Positions 1-8,791 of a stretch of DNA of 22,773 nucleotides are shown here, in pieces. Source of the stretch: Liolophura sinensis (Eukaryota > Mollusca > Polyplacophora > Chitonida > Chitonidae); the NCBI RefSeq assembly GCF_032854445.1, contig NW_027018478.1, positions 1-22,773 of the forward strand, read 5' to 3'. The notes beneath the pieces were generated by a model. That model ran no database searches and was not told the DNA's origin. It worked only from the letters and a program-made list of their open reading frames with translations. How positions within the stretch are numbered: the stretch's first letter is position 1; every line of letters starts with the position of its first letter. The position numbers and the translations under genes were made by a program.

Positions 1-25
1 TGGTGCAAACCGCGTTGCTCTCCGA

Positions 26-180
26 CCAATACTTTTGGCTGTAGCGACAGATCAATGATCATTGATGTCATAATCACGTGCCCAGCAACGGCTCTTACTC
101 CATGGAAACCAGGGAAATTTGCAATTTTTTACAGCTGCCGATGCCTGGCCGAATTCCACATCTTTTGGCACCTTATAAAT
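26..180 (+). promoter_or_regulatory. Promoter-like motif cluster (representative, M1)
   Basis: In order: CCAAT at 26-30, TGATGTCA (one base from a CRE/AP-1 octamer) at 63-70, the E-box palindrome CACGTG at 75-80, and TATAAAT at 174-180. The first and third are kept in almost every unit. TGATGTCA is mainly in A, J and some D units, and TATAAAT only in 17 of the 42. The words are real, but function is inference: no transcript start or downstream gene is visible, and short motifs are fixed by chance when a repeat is homogenised. Confidence 0.3.
51..66. repeat. Perfect 16-bp palindrome, M1
   Basis: ATCAATGATCATTGAT equals its own reverse complement. It is flanked by GAC on the left and GTC on the right. 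It is confined to subtype A; other units keep only an inner core such as AATGATCATT. Confidence 0.95.
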
Positions 181-422
181 GTGGGTCAGTGTTTAGTTGT
201 ACTTTTTACAGCAGACTGTATCAAGTACCTTGTGTTTTTTATGTACAAATGGTGTGGTTTTTCTACACATAGATAAAGACATTGAGATTGTCTTGGACTT
301 AGAAGTAAGACAATTGCTGGGTGAGTTAAATGGGCTGAGCCGAAAGATTTGACGTCTTCTGGGCTACCGAAGGGCACATAACTTATAGTCAAAAGTTGAA
401 TATAGTAATGACCAGTCGCGAT

Positions 423-435
423 TGTACAGAGTACA
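423..435. repeat. Short inverted repeat TGTAC-AGA-GTACA (representative, M1)
   Basis: Five-base arms with a three-base loop, kept in nearly all units at the same offset. J units (M22, M29) destroy it with GATGGCATATAGTACAG. M18 (GAGAACATTG) weakens it. Confidence 0.7.
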
Positions 436-548
436 GTGTAGCCGATTTCAATTAACAAAAAGACCAGGTAAAAATGCAAAAGTGGAAAAACTGTTCCAGT
501 ACTGCTGGTAAGAGGCTAATCCGACGTATTTTGTGACGAGAAATCGAA

Positions 549-1102
549 TGGTGCAAACCGCGTTGCTCTCCGACCAATACTTTTGGCTTGTAGTGACAAT
601 TGAATGATCATTTATGTCATAATCACGTGCCCAGCAACGGCTCTTACTCCATGGAAACCAGGGAAATTTGCAATTTTTCAACAGCTGCCGATGCCTGGCT
701 CAATTCCGCATCTTTTGGCACCTTACTGAAGTGGGTTAGTGTTCAGTTGTACTTTTTACAGCAGACTGTATCAAGTACCTTGTGTTTTTTATGTACGTAC
801 AAATGGTGTGGCTTTTCTACACGTAGATAAAGACATTGACATCGTCTTGGACTTAGAAGTAAGACAATTGCTGGGTGAGTTAAATGGGCTTGGCCCAAAG
901 ATTTCAGGTCTTCTGGGCTACCGAAGGGAACATAACTTATAGTCAAAAGTTGAATATAGTAATGACCAGTCGCGATTGTACAGAGTACAGTGTAGCCGAT
1001 TTCAATTAACAAAAAGACCAGGCAAAAATGCAAAAGTGGAAAAACTGTTCCAGTGCTGCTGGTAAGAGGCTAATCCGACGTATTTTGTGACGAGAAATCG
1101 AA
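549..1102 (+). repeat. Satellite unit M2, subtype D
   Basis: 554 bp. It has the CTGAAGTGGGTTAG block, GGCTTTTCTACAC, GACATTGACATCG and GGCTTGGCCC. Its extra length is one inserted T in GGCTTGTAGTG and a four-base duplication giving ATGTACGTAC. Apart from those insertions it matches M39 in nearly all subtype marks. Confidence 0.95.
816..827. repeat. Short inverted repeat TCTAC-AC-GTAGA (representative, M2)
   Basis: Five-base arms with a two-base centre, present in every complete unit except M1, where ACATAG replaces ACGTAG. Confidence 0.7.
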
Positions 1103-1652
1103 TGGTGCAAACCGCGTTGCTCTCCGACCAATACTTTAGGCTGTAGCGACAGATCAATGATCATTGATGTCATAATCACGTGCCCAGCAACGGCTCTTAC
1201 TCCATGGAAACCAGGGATATTTGCAATTTTTTAACAGCTGCCCGATGCCTGGCCCAATTCCACATCTTTTGGCACCTTATAAATGTGGGTCAGTGTTTAG
1301 TTGTACTTTTTACAGCAGACTGTATCAAGTACCTTGTGTTTTTTATGTACAAATGGTGTGGTTTTTCTACACGTAGATAAAGACATTGAGATTGTCTTGG
1401 ACTTAGAAGTAAGACAAATTGCTGGGTGAGTTAAATGGGCTTAGCCGAAAGATTTGACGTCTTCTGGGCTACCGAAGGCACATAACTTATAGTCAAAAGT
1501 TGAATATAGTAATGACCAGTCGCGATTGTACAGAGTACAGTGTAGCCGATTTCAATTAACAAAATGACCAGGTAAAAATGCAAAAGTGGAAAAACTGTTC
1601 CAGTGCTGCTGGTAAGAGGCTATTCCGACGTATTTTGTGACGAGAAATCGAA
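1103..1652 (+). repeat. Satellite unit M3, subtype A (first of the A-B-C trimer)
   Basis: 550 bp. It has the perfect palindrome, AGGGATATTTGC, the TATAAAT block and TTAGCCGAAAG. It carries CTTTAGGCTG instead of CTTTTGGCTG, a variant shared with M12. The tail reads GGTAAGAGGCTATTCC. Confidence 0.95.
1153..1168. repeat. Perfect 16-bp palindrome, M3
   Basis: Same sequence and context as in M1. Confidence 0.95.
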
Positions 1653-2201
1653 TGGTGCAAACCGCGTTGCTCTCCGACCAATACTTTTGGCTGTAGTGAC
1701 AATTGAATGATCATTTATGTCATAATCACGTGCCCAGCAACGGCTCTTACTCCATGGAAACCAGGGAAATTTGCAATTTTTCAACAGCTGCCGATGCCTG
1801 GCTCAATTCCACATCTTTTGGCACCTTATAAATGTGGGTCAGTGTTTAGTTGTACTTTTCACAGCAGACTGTATCAAGTACCTTGTGTTTTTTATGTACA
1901 AATGGTGTGGTTTTTCTACACGTAGATAAAGACATTGAGATTGTCTTGGACTTAGAAGTAATACAATTGCTGGGTGAGTTAAATGGGCTTAGCCCAAAGA
2001 TTTGACGTCTTCTGGGCTACCGAAGGGCACATAACTTATAATCAAAAGTTGAATATAGTAATGACCAGTCGCGATTGTACAGAGTACAGTGTAGCCGATT
2101 TCAATTAACAAAAAGACCAGGTAAAAATGCAAAAGTGGAAAAACTGTTCCAGTGCTACTAGTAAGAGCCTAATCCGATGTATTTTGTGACGAGAAATCGA
2201 A
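1653..2201 (+). repeat. Satellite unit M4, subtype B (second of the trimer)
   Basis: 549 bp. It has the TATAAAT block, TTTTCACAGCAG, AAGTAATACAATT and TTATAATCAAAAG, and the tail CTACTAGTAAGAGCC. It equals M7 except for one base near its start (AAACCGCG here, AAACTGCG in M7). Confidence 0.95.
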
Positions 2202-2754
2202 TAGTGCAATCCGCGTTGCTCTCCGACCAATACTTTTGGCTGTAGCGACAATTGAATGATCATTTATGTCATAATCACGTGCCCAGCAACGGCTCTTACT
2301 CCATGGAAACCAGGGATATTTGCAATTTTTTAACAGCTGCCGATGCCTGGCTCAATTCCGCATCTTTTGGCACCTTATTCATGTGGGTCTGTGGTCAGTT
2401 GTACTTTTTTACAGCAGCATGTATCAAGTACCTTGTGTTTTTCACGTACAAATGGTGTGGTTTTTCTACACGTAGATAAAGACATTGAGATTGTCTTGGA
2501 CTTAGAAGAAAGACAATTGCTGGGTGAGTTAAAAATGGGCTTGGCCCAAAGATTTCAGGTCTTCTGGGCTACCGAAGGGAACATAACTTATAGTCAAAAG
2601 TTGAATATAGTAATGACCAGTCGCGATTGTACAGAGTACAGTGTAGCCGATTTCAATAAACAAAAAAGACCAGGCAAAAATGCAAAAGTGGAAAAACTGT
2701 TCCAGTGCTACTAGTAAGAGGCTAATCCGACGTATTTTGTGACGAGAAATCGAA
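2202..2754 (+). repeat. Satellite unit M5, subtype C (third of the trimer)
   Basis: 553 bp. The start is TAGTGCAATCCG; block TTCATGTGGGTCTGTGG, TTTCACGTAC, GAAGAAAGAC, GAAGGGAAC and CAATAAACAAAA. It equals M8 except for three homopolymer insertions totalling four bases: one T near 2410, two A near 2533 and one A near 2665. Confidence 0.95.
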
Positions 2755-3302
2755 TGGTGCAAACCGCGTTGCTCTCCGACCAATACTTTTGGCTGTAGCG
2801 ACAGATCAATGATCATTGATGTCATAATCACGTGCCCAGCAACGGCTCTTACTCCATGGAAACCAGGGATATTTGCAATTTTTAACAGCTGCCGATGCCT
2901 GGCCCAATTCCACATCTTTTGGCACCTTATAAATGTGGGTCAGTGTTTAGTTGTACTTTTTACAGCAGACTGTATCAAGTACCTTGTGTTTTTTATGTAC
3001 AAATGGTGTGGTTTTTCTACACGTAGATAAAGACATTGAGATTGTCTTGGACTTAGAAGTAAGACAATTGCTGGGTGAGTTAAATGGGCTTAGCCGAAAG
3101 ATTTGACGTCTTCTGGGCTACCGAACGGCACATAACTTATAGTCAAAATTTGAATATAGTAATGACCAGTCGCGATTGTACAGAGTACAGTGTAGCCGAT
3201 TTCAATTAACAAAAAGACCAGGTAAAAATGCAAAAGTGGAAAAACTGTTCCAGTGCTTCTGGTAAGAGCCTAATCCGACGTATTTTGTGACGAGAAATCG
3301 AA
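2755..3302 (+). repeat. Satellite unit M6, subtype A
   Basis: 548 bp. It has the perfect palindrome, AGGGATATTTGC and TTAGCCGAAAG. The distal half carries CGAACGGCAC, CAAAATTTG and the tail CTTCTGGTAAGAGCC. All three distal marks recur in M21, which is otherwise a different subtype. Confidence 0.95.
2805..2820. repeat. Perfect 16-bp palindrome, M6
   Basis: Same sequence and context as in M1. Confidence 0.95.
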
Positions 3303-3851
3303 TGGTGCAAACTGCGTTGCTCTCCGACCAATACTTTTGGCTGTAGTGACAATTGAATGATCATTTATGTCATAATCACGTGCCCAGCAACGGCTCTTAC
3401 TCCATGGAAACCAGGGAAATTTGCAATTTTTCAACAGCTGCCGATGCCTGGCTCAATTCCACATCTTTTGGCACCTTATAAATGTGGGTCAGTGTTTAGT
3501 TGTACTTTTCACAGCAGACTGTATCAAGTACCTTGTGTTTTTTATGTACAAATGGTGTGGTTTTTCTACACGTAGATAAAGACATTGAGATTGTCTTGGA
3601 CTTAGAAGTAATACAATTGCTGGGTGAGTTAAATGGGCTTAGCCCAAAGATTTGACGTCTTCTGGGCTACCGAAGGGCACATAACTTATAATCAAAAGTT
3701 GAATATAGTAATGACCAGTCGCGATTGTACAGAGTACAGTGTAGCCGATTTCAATTAACAAAAAGACCAGGTAAAAATGCAAAAGTGGAAAAACTGTTCC
3801 AGTGCTACTAGTAAGAGCCTAATCCGATGTATTTTGTGACGAGAAATCGAA
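3303..3851 (+). repeat. Satellite unit M7, subtype B
   Basis: 549 bp. It is a copy of M4 with one visible substitution (AAACTGCG at the start), including the rare AAGTAATACAATT and the CCGATGTATTTTG tail. Confidence 0.95.
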
Positions 3852-4400
3852 TAGTGCAATCCGCGTTGCTCTCCGACCAATACTTTTGGCTGTAGCGACA
3901 ATTGAATGATCATTTATGTCATAATCACGTGCCCAGCAACGGCTCTTACTCCATGGAAACCAGGGATATTTGCAATTTTTTAACAGCTGCCGATGCCTGG
4001 CTCAATTCCGCATCTTTTGGCACCTTATTCATGTGGGTCTGTGGTCAGTTGTACTTTTTACAGCAGCATGTATCAAGTACCTTGTGTTTTTCACGTACAA
4101 ATGGTGTGGTTTTTCTACACGTAGATAAAGACATTGAGATTGTCTTGGACTTAGAAGAAAGACAATTGCTGGGTGAGTTAAATGGGCTTGGCCCAAAGAT
4201 TTCAGGTCTTCTGGGCTACCGAAGGGAACATAACTTATAGTCAAAAGTTGAATATAGTAATGACCAGTCGCGATTGTACAGAGTACAGTGTAGCCGATTT
4301 CAATAAACAAAAAGACCAGGCAAAAATGCAAAAGTGGAAAAACTGTTCCAGTGCTACTAGTAAGAGGCTAATCCGACGTATTTTGTGACGAGAAATCGAA
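3852..4400 (+). repeat. Satellite unit M8, subtype C
   Basis: 549 bp. It is a copy of M5 without that unit's homopolymer insertions. It starts TAGTGCAATCCG and has TTCATGTGGGTCTGTGG and CAATAAACAAAA. It contains an open frame of 112 codons at 3902-4240. Confidence 0.95.
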
Positions 4401-4450
4401 TGGTGCAAACCGCGTTGCTCTCCGACCAATACTTTTGGCTGTAGCGACAG

Positions 4451-4466
4451 ATCAATGATCATTGAT
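4451..4466. repeat. Perfect 16-bp palindrome, M9
   Basis: Same sequence and context as in M1. Confidence 0.95.
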
Positions 4467-4732
4467 GTCATAATCACGTGCCCAGCAACGGCTCTTACTC
4501 CATGGAAACCAGGGATATTTGCAATTTTTTAACAGCTGCCGATGCCTGGCCCAATTCCACATCTTTTGGCACCTTATAAATGTGGGTCAGTGTTTAGTTG
4601 TACTTTTTACAGCAGACTGTATCAAGTACCTTGTGTTTTTTATGTACAAATGGTGTGGTTTTTCTACACGTAGATAAAGACATTGAGATTGTCTTGGACT
4701 TAGAAGTAAGACAATTGCTGGGTGAGTTAAAT

Positions 4733-4743
4733 GGGCTTAGCCC
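4733..4743. repeat. Short inverted repeat GGGCT-T-AGCCC (representative, M9)
   Basis: Five-base arms around one base. Variants at this offset are GGGCTTGGCCC (four-base arms) and GGGCTTAGCCGAA (arm broken). The state of this site is one of the better subtype markers. Confidence 0.7.
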
Positions 4744-4949
4744 AAAGATTTGACGTCTTCTGGGCTACCGAAGGGCACATAACTTATAGTCAAAAGTTGA
4801 ATATAGTAATGACCAGTCGCGATTGTACAGAGTACAGTGTAGCCGATTTCAATTAACAAAAAGACCAGGTAAAAATGCAAAAGTGGAAAAACTGTTCCAG
4901 TGCTACTAGCAAGAGCCTAATCCGACGTATTTTGTGACGAGAAATCGAA

Positions 4950-5498
4950 TGGTGCAAACCGCGTTGCTCTCCGACCAATACTTTTGGCTGTAGTGACAAT
5001 TGAATGATCATTTATGTCATAATCACGTGCCCAGCAACGGCTCTTACTCCATGGAAACCAGGGAAATTTGCAATTTTTCAACAGCTGCCGATGCCTGGCT
5101 CAATTCCGCATCTTTTGGCACCTTACTGAAGTGGGTTAGTGTTCAGTTGTACTTTTTACAGCAGACTGTATCAAGTACCTTGTGTTTTTTATGTACAAAT
5201 GGTCTGGTTTTTCTACACGTAGATAAAGACATTGAGATTGTCTTGGACTTAGAAGTAAGACAATTGCTGGGTGAGTTAAATGGGCTTAGCCCAAAGATGT
5301 GACGTCTTCTGGGCTACCGAAGGGCACATAACTTATAATCAAAAGTTGAATATAGTAATGACCAGTCGCGATTGTACAGAGTACAGTGTAGCCGATTTCA
5401 ATTAACAAAAAGACCAGGTAAAAATGCAAAAGTAGAAAAACTGTTCCAGTGCTGCTGGTAACAAGCTAATCCGACGTATTTTGTGACGAGAAATCGAA
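4950..5498 (+). repeat. Satellite unit M10, subtype D
   Basis: 549 bp. It has the CTGAAGTGGGTTAG block, GGTCTGG, AAAGATGTGACGTC, TTATAATC, AAAGTAGAAAAAC and the tail CTGCTGGTAACAAGC. The distal half matches that of M12. Confidence 0.95.
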
Positions 5499-6047
5499 TG
5501 GTGCAAACCCCGTTGCTCTCCGACCAATACTTTTGGCTGTAGTGACAATTGAATGATAATTTATGTCATAATCACGTGCCCAGCAACGGCTCTTACTCCA
5601 TGGAAACCAGGGAAATTTGCAATTTTTTAACAGCTGCCGATGCCTGGCCCAATTCTGCATCTTTTGGCACCTTAAAAATGTGGGTCAGTGTTCAGTTGTA
5701 CTTTTTACAGCAGACTGTATCAAGTACCTTGTGTTTTTTATGTACAAATGGTCTGGTTTTTCTACACGTAGATAAAGACATTGACATCGTCTTGCACTTA
5801 GAAGTAAGGCAATTGCTGGGTGAGTAAAATGGGCTTAGCCCAAAGATTTCAGGTCTTCTGGGCTACCGAAGGGCACATAACTTATAGTCAAAAGTTGAAT
5901 ATAGTAATGACCAGTCGCGATTGTACAGAGTACAGTGTAGCCGATTTCAATTAACAAAAAGACCAGGCAAAAATGCAAAAGTGGAAAAACTGTTCCAGTG
6001 CTACTAGTAAGAGCCTAATCCGACGTATTTTGTGACGAGAAATCGAA
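5499..6047 (+). repeat. Satellite unit M11, subtype E
   Basis: 549 bp. It has GAATGATAATTTATG, which breaks the GATC core; block AAAAATGTGGGTCAG, CTGCATC, GACATTGACATCG, CTTGCACTTAG and GGGTGAGTAAAATG. It pairs with M13, the only other E unit. Confidence 0.95.
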
Positions 6048-6595
6048 TGGTGCAAACCGCGTTGCTCTCCGACCAATACTTTAGGCTGTAGCGACAGATA
6101 AATGATCATTGATGTCATAATCACGTGCCAGCAACGGCTCTTACTCCATGGAAACCAGGGATATTTGCAATTTTTTAACAGCTGCCGATGCCTGGCCCAA
6201 TTCCACATCTTTTGGCACCTTATAAATGTGGGTCAGTGTTTAGTTGTACTTTTTACAGCAGACTGTATCAAGTACCTTGTGTTTTTTATGTACAAATGGT
6301 CTGGTTTTTCTACACGTAGATAAAGACATTGAGATTGTCTTGGACTTAGAAGTAAGACAATTGCTGGGTGAGTTAAATGGGCTTAGCCCAAAGATGTGAC
6401 GTCTTCTGGGCTACCGAAGGGCACATAACTTATAATCAAAAGTTGAATATAGTAATGACCAGTCGCGATTGTACAGAGTACAGTGTAGCCGATTTCAATT
6501 AACAAAAAGACCAGGTAAAAATGCAAAAGTGGAAAAACTGTTCCAGTGCTGCTGGTAACAAGCTAATCCGACGTATTTTGTGACGAGAAATCGAA
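6048..6595 (+). repeat. Satellite unit M12, subtype A
   Basis: 548 bp. It has CTTTAGGCTG, as in M3, and a palindrome with one change (ATAAATGATCATTGAT). One C is lost in CACGTGCCAGC. It has the TATAAAT block and GGTCTGG. The distal half (GATGTGACGTC, TTATAATC, GGTAACAAGC) equals that of M10. Confidence 0.95.
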
Positions 6596-7144
6596 TGGTG
6601 CAAACCGCGTTGCTCTCCGACCAATACTTTTGGCTGTAGTGACAATTGAATGATAATTTATGTCATAATCACGTGCCCAGCAACGGCTCTTACTCCATGG
6701 AAACCAGGGATATTTGCAATTTTTTAACAGCTGCCGATGCCTGGCCCAATTCTGCATCTTTTGGCACCTTAAAAATGTGGGTCAGTGTTCAGTTGTACTT
6801 TTTACAGCAGACTGTATCAAGTACCTTGTGTTTTTTATGTACAAATGGTATGGTTTTTCTACACGTAGATAAAGACATTGAGATTGTCTTGGACTTAGAA
6901 GTAAGACAATTGCTGGGTGAGTTAAATGGGCTTAGCCCAAAGATTTGACGTCTTCTGGGCTACCGAAGGGCACATAACTTATAGTCAAAAGTTGAATATA
7001 GTAATGACCAGTCGCGATTGTACAGAGTACAGTGTAGCCGATTTCAATTAACAAAAAGACGAGGTAAAAATGCAAAAGTGGAAAAACTGTTCCAGTGCTA
7101 CTAGTAAGAGGCTAATCCGATGTATTTTGTGACGAGAAATCGAA
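6596..7144 (+). repeat. Satellite unit M13, subtype E, mosaic
   Basis: 549 bp. The front half has the E marks of M11 (GATAATTTATG, AAAAATGTGGG, CTGCATC). It has the unique GGTATGG and AAGACGAGG. The tail CTACTAGTAAGAG with CCGATGTATTTTG leads into TAGTGCAATCCG, exactly as at the M4/M5 and M7/M8 junctions. Confidence 0.95.
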
Positions 7145-7693
7145 TAGTGCAATCCGCGTTGCTCTCCGACCAATACTTTTGGCTGTAGCGACAATTGAAT
7201 GATCATTTATGTCATAATCACGTGCCCAGCAACGGCTCTTACTCCATGGAAACCAGGGATATTTGCAATTTTTTAACAGCTGCCGATGCCTGGCTCAATT
7301 CCGCATCTTTTGGCACCTGATTCATGTGGGTCTGTGGTCAGTTGTACTTTTTACAGCAGCCTGTATCAAGTACCTTGTGTTTTTCACGTACAAATGGTGT
7401 GGTTTTTCTACACGTAGATAAAGACATTGAGATTGTCTTGGACTTAGAAGTAAGACAATTGCTGGGTGAGTTAAATGGGCTTGGCCCAAAGATTTCAGGT
7501 CTTCTGGGCTACCGAAGGGAACATAACTTATAGTCAAAAGTTGAATATAGTAATGACCAGTCGCGATTGTACAGAGTACAGTGTAGCCGATTTCAATAAA
7601 CAAAAAGACCAGGCAAAAATGCAAAAGTGGGAAAACTGTTCCAGTGCTACTAGTAACAGCCTAATCCGACGTATTTTGTGACGAGAAATCGAA
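7145..7693 (+). repeat. Satellite unit M14, subtype C
   Basis: 549 bp. It has the C marks of M5 and M8 (TAGTGCAATCCG, TTCATGTGGGTCTGTGG, GAAGGGAAC, CAATAAACAAAA). Differences are CACCTGATTCATG, CAGCAGCCTG, GTGGGAAAAC and the tail CTACTAGTAACAGCC. Confidence 0.95.
7322..7624 (-). other. ~100-codon minus-strand open frame (representative, M14), probably not a gene
   Basis: Starts MHFCLVFLFIEIGYTVLCTI and recurs with 97-100 codons in many units, for example 743-1033, 4029-4331, 8429-8722, 8978-9271 and 21078-21371. It overlaps the plus-strand frame almost completely. The hydrophobic start is not a convincing signal peptide, as it comes from reading the A-rich stretch in reverse. Its wide occurrence follows from the high identity between units and does not show selection on a protein. 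Confidence 0.2.
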
Positions 7694-8242
7694 TGGTGCA
7701 ATCCGCGTTGCTCTCCGACCAATACTTTTGCCTGTAGCGACAATTAATTGATCATTGATGTCATAATCACGTGCGTAGCAACGGCTCTTACTCCATGGAA
7801 ACCAGGGAAATTTGCAATTTTTCAACAGCTGCCGATGCCTGGCTCAATTCCGCATCTTTTGGCACCTTACTGAAGTGGGTTAGTGTTCAGTTGTACTTTT
7901 TACCGCGGACTGTATCAAGTACCTTGTGTTTTTCACGTACAATTGGTGTGGTTTTTCTACACGTAGATAAAGACATTGAGATTGTCTTGCACTTAGAAGT
8001 AAGGCAATTGCTGGGTGAGTTAAATGGGCTTAGCCCAAAGATTTGACGTCTTCTGGGCTACCGAAGGGCACATAACTTATAGTCAAAAGTTGAATATAGT
8101 AATGACCAGTCGCGATTGTACAGAGTACAGTTTAGCCGATTTCAATTAACAAAAAGACGAAGCAAAAATGCAAAAGTGGAAAAACTGTTCCAGTGCTACT
8201 AGTAAGAGGCTAATCCGACGTATTTTGTGACGAGAAATCGAA
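7694..8242 (+). repeat. Satellite unit M15, subtype D
   Basis: 549 bp. Strongly marked copy: GCAATCCG, TTTGCCTG, AATTAATTGATCATTG, CACGTGCGTAGCAACGG, TTACCGCGGAC, ACAATTGGTG, ACAGTTTAGCC and GACGAAGC. M36 shares the CGTGCGTA, CAGTTTAGCC and altered GAC-AGC marks, 21 units downstream. Confidence 0.95.
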
Positions 8243-8791
8243 TGGTGCAAACCGCGTTGCTCTCCGACCAATACTTTTGGCTGTAGCGACAGATCAATGA
8301 TCATTGATGTCATAATCACGTGCCCAGCAACGGCTCTTACTCCATGGAAACCAGGGATATTTGCAATTTTTTAACAGCTGCCGATGCCTGGCCCAATTCC
8401 ACATTTTTTGGCACCTTATAAATGTGGGTCAGTGTTTAGTTGTACTTTTTACAGCAGACTGTATCAAGTACCTTGTGTTTTTTATGTACAAATGGTCTGG
8501 TTTTTCTACACGTAGATAAAGACATTGAGATTGTCTTGGACTTAGAAGTAAGACAATTGCTGGGTGAGTTAAATGGGCTTGGCCCAAAGATTTCAGGTCT
8601 TCTGGGCTACCGAAGGGCACATAACTTATAGTCAAAAGTTGAATATAGTAATGACCAGTCGCGATTGTACAGAGTACAGTGTAGCCGATTTCAATTAACA
8701 AAAAGACCAGGCAAAAATGCAAAAGTGGAAAAACTGTTCCAGTGCTACTAGTAAGAGCCTAATCCGACGTATTTTGTGACGAGAAATCGAA
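8243..8791 (+). repeat. Satellite unit M16, subtype A
   Basis: 549 bp. It has the perfect palindrome, CACATTTTTTGGC, the TATAAAT block and GGTCTGG. Unusually for an A unit, the distal half has GGCTTGGCCC and TTTCAGGTC. Tail CTACTAGTAAGAGCC. Confidence 0.95.
8293..8308. repeat. Perfect 16-bp palindrome, M16
   Basis: Same sequence as in M1, although the distal half of this unit is not typical of subtype A. Confidence 0.95.

Larger units (their letters stand above)
1..548 (+). repeat. Satellite unit M1, subtype A
   Basis: 548 bp. It has the perfect 16-bp palindrome, the TATAAATGTGGG block and GGCCGAATTCC. It is the only copy reading CTACACATAG where the others have CTACACGTAG, so it lacks the small inverted repeat there. 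One base is missing in the T run before ACAGCTG. Confidence 0.95.
1103..2754 (+). repeat. Three-unit higher-order repeat A-B-C, copy 1
   Basis: M3-M5 form a trimer of 1,652 bp. B and C in this copy match those in the next copy almost base for base, while A, B and C differ clearly from one another. That contrast defines a higher-order repeat. Confidence 0.85.
2755..4400 (+). repeat. Three-unit higher-order repeat A-B-C, copy 2
   Basis: M6-M8, 1,646 bp. The match to copy 1 covers B and C. A further match, at the same 1,650-base offset, pairs the front of M6 with M9. M12-M14 (A-E-C) looks like a decayed or recombined third trimer, because the M13/M14 junction has the B/C junction marks. Confidence 0.85.
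4401..4949 (+). repeat. Satellite unit M9, subtype A
   Basis: 549 bp. It has the perfect palindrome, AGGGATATTTGC and the TATAAAT block. Unlike M3 and M6 it reads GGGCTTAGCCCAAAG, restoring an inverted repeat, and has the tail CTACTAGCAAGAGCC. Confidence 0.95.

Noticed and set aside
471-535. Tandem spliced-leader RNA gene, from CTGGTAAGAGG (exon plus donor) followed by ATTTTGTG
   Set aside because: The donor-like GTAAG is not conserved (GGTAACAAGC, GATAAAAGG, GCTATGGAGC), the Sm-like site is poor and very close, and the upstream segment varies.
523-556. CENP-B-box-like match on the minus strand (ATTCGATTTCTCGTC)
   Set aside because: It has TTCG but lacks the required A and CGGG parts of the core, so it is not a box.
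796-803. GTAC duplication in M2 (ATGTACGTAC) as a microsatellite
   Set aside because: It is a single four-base duplication in one unit, with no run of repeats.
2667-2672. Poly(A)-signal words (AATAAA) in M5, M8, M14, M27 and M34
   Set aside because: They arise from single substitutions or losses in an A-rich stretch in only five units, with no associated gene end.
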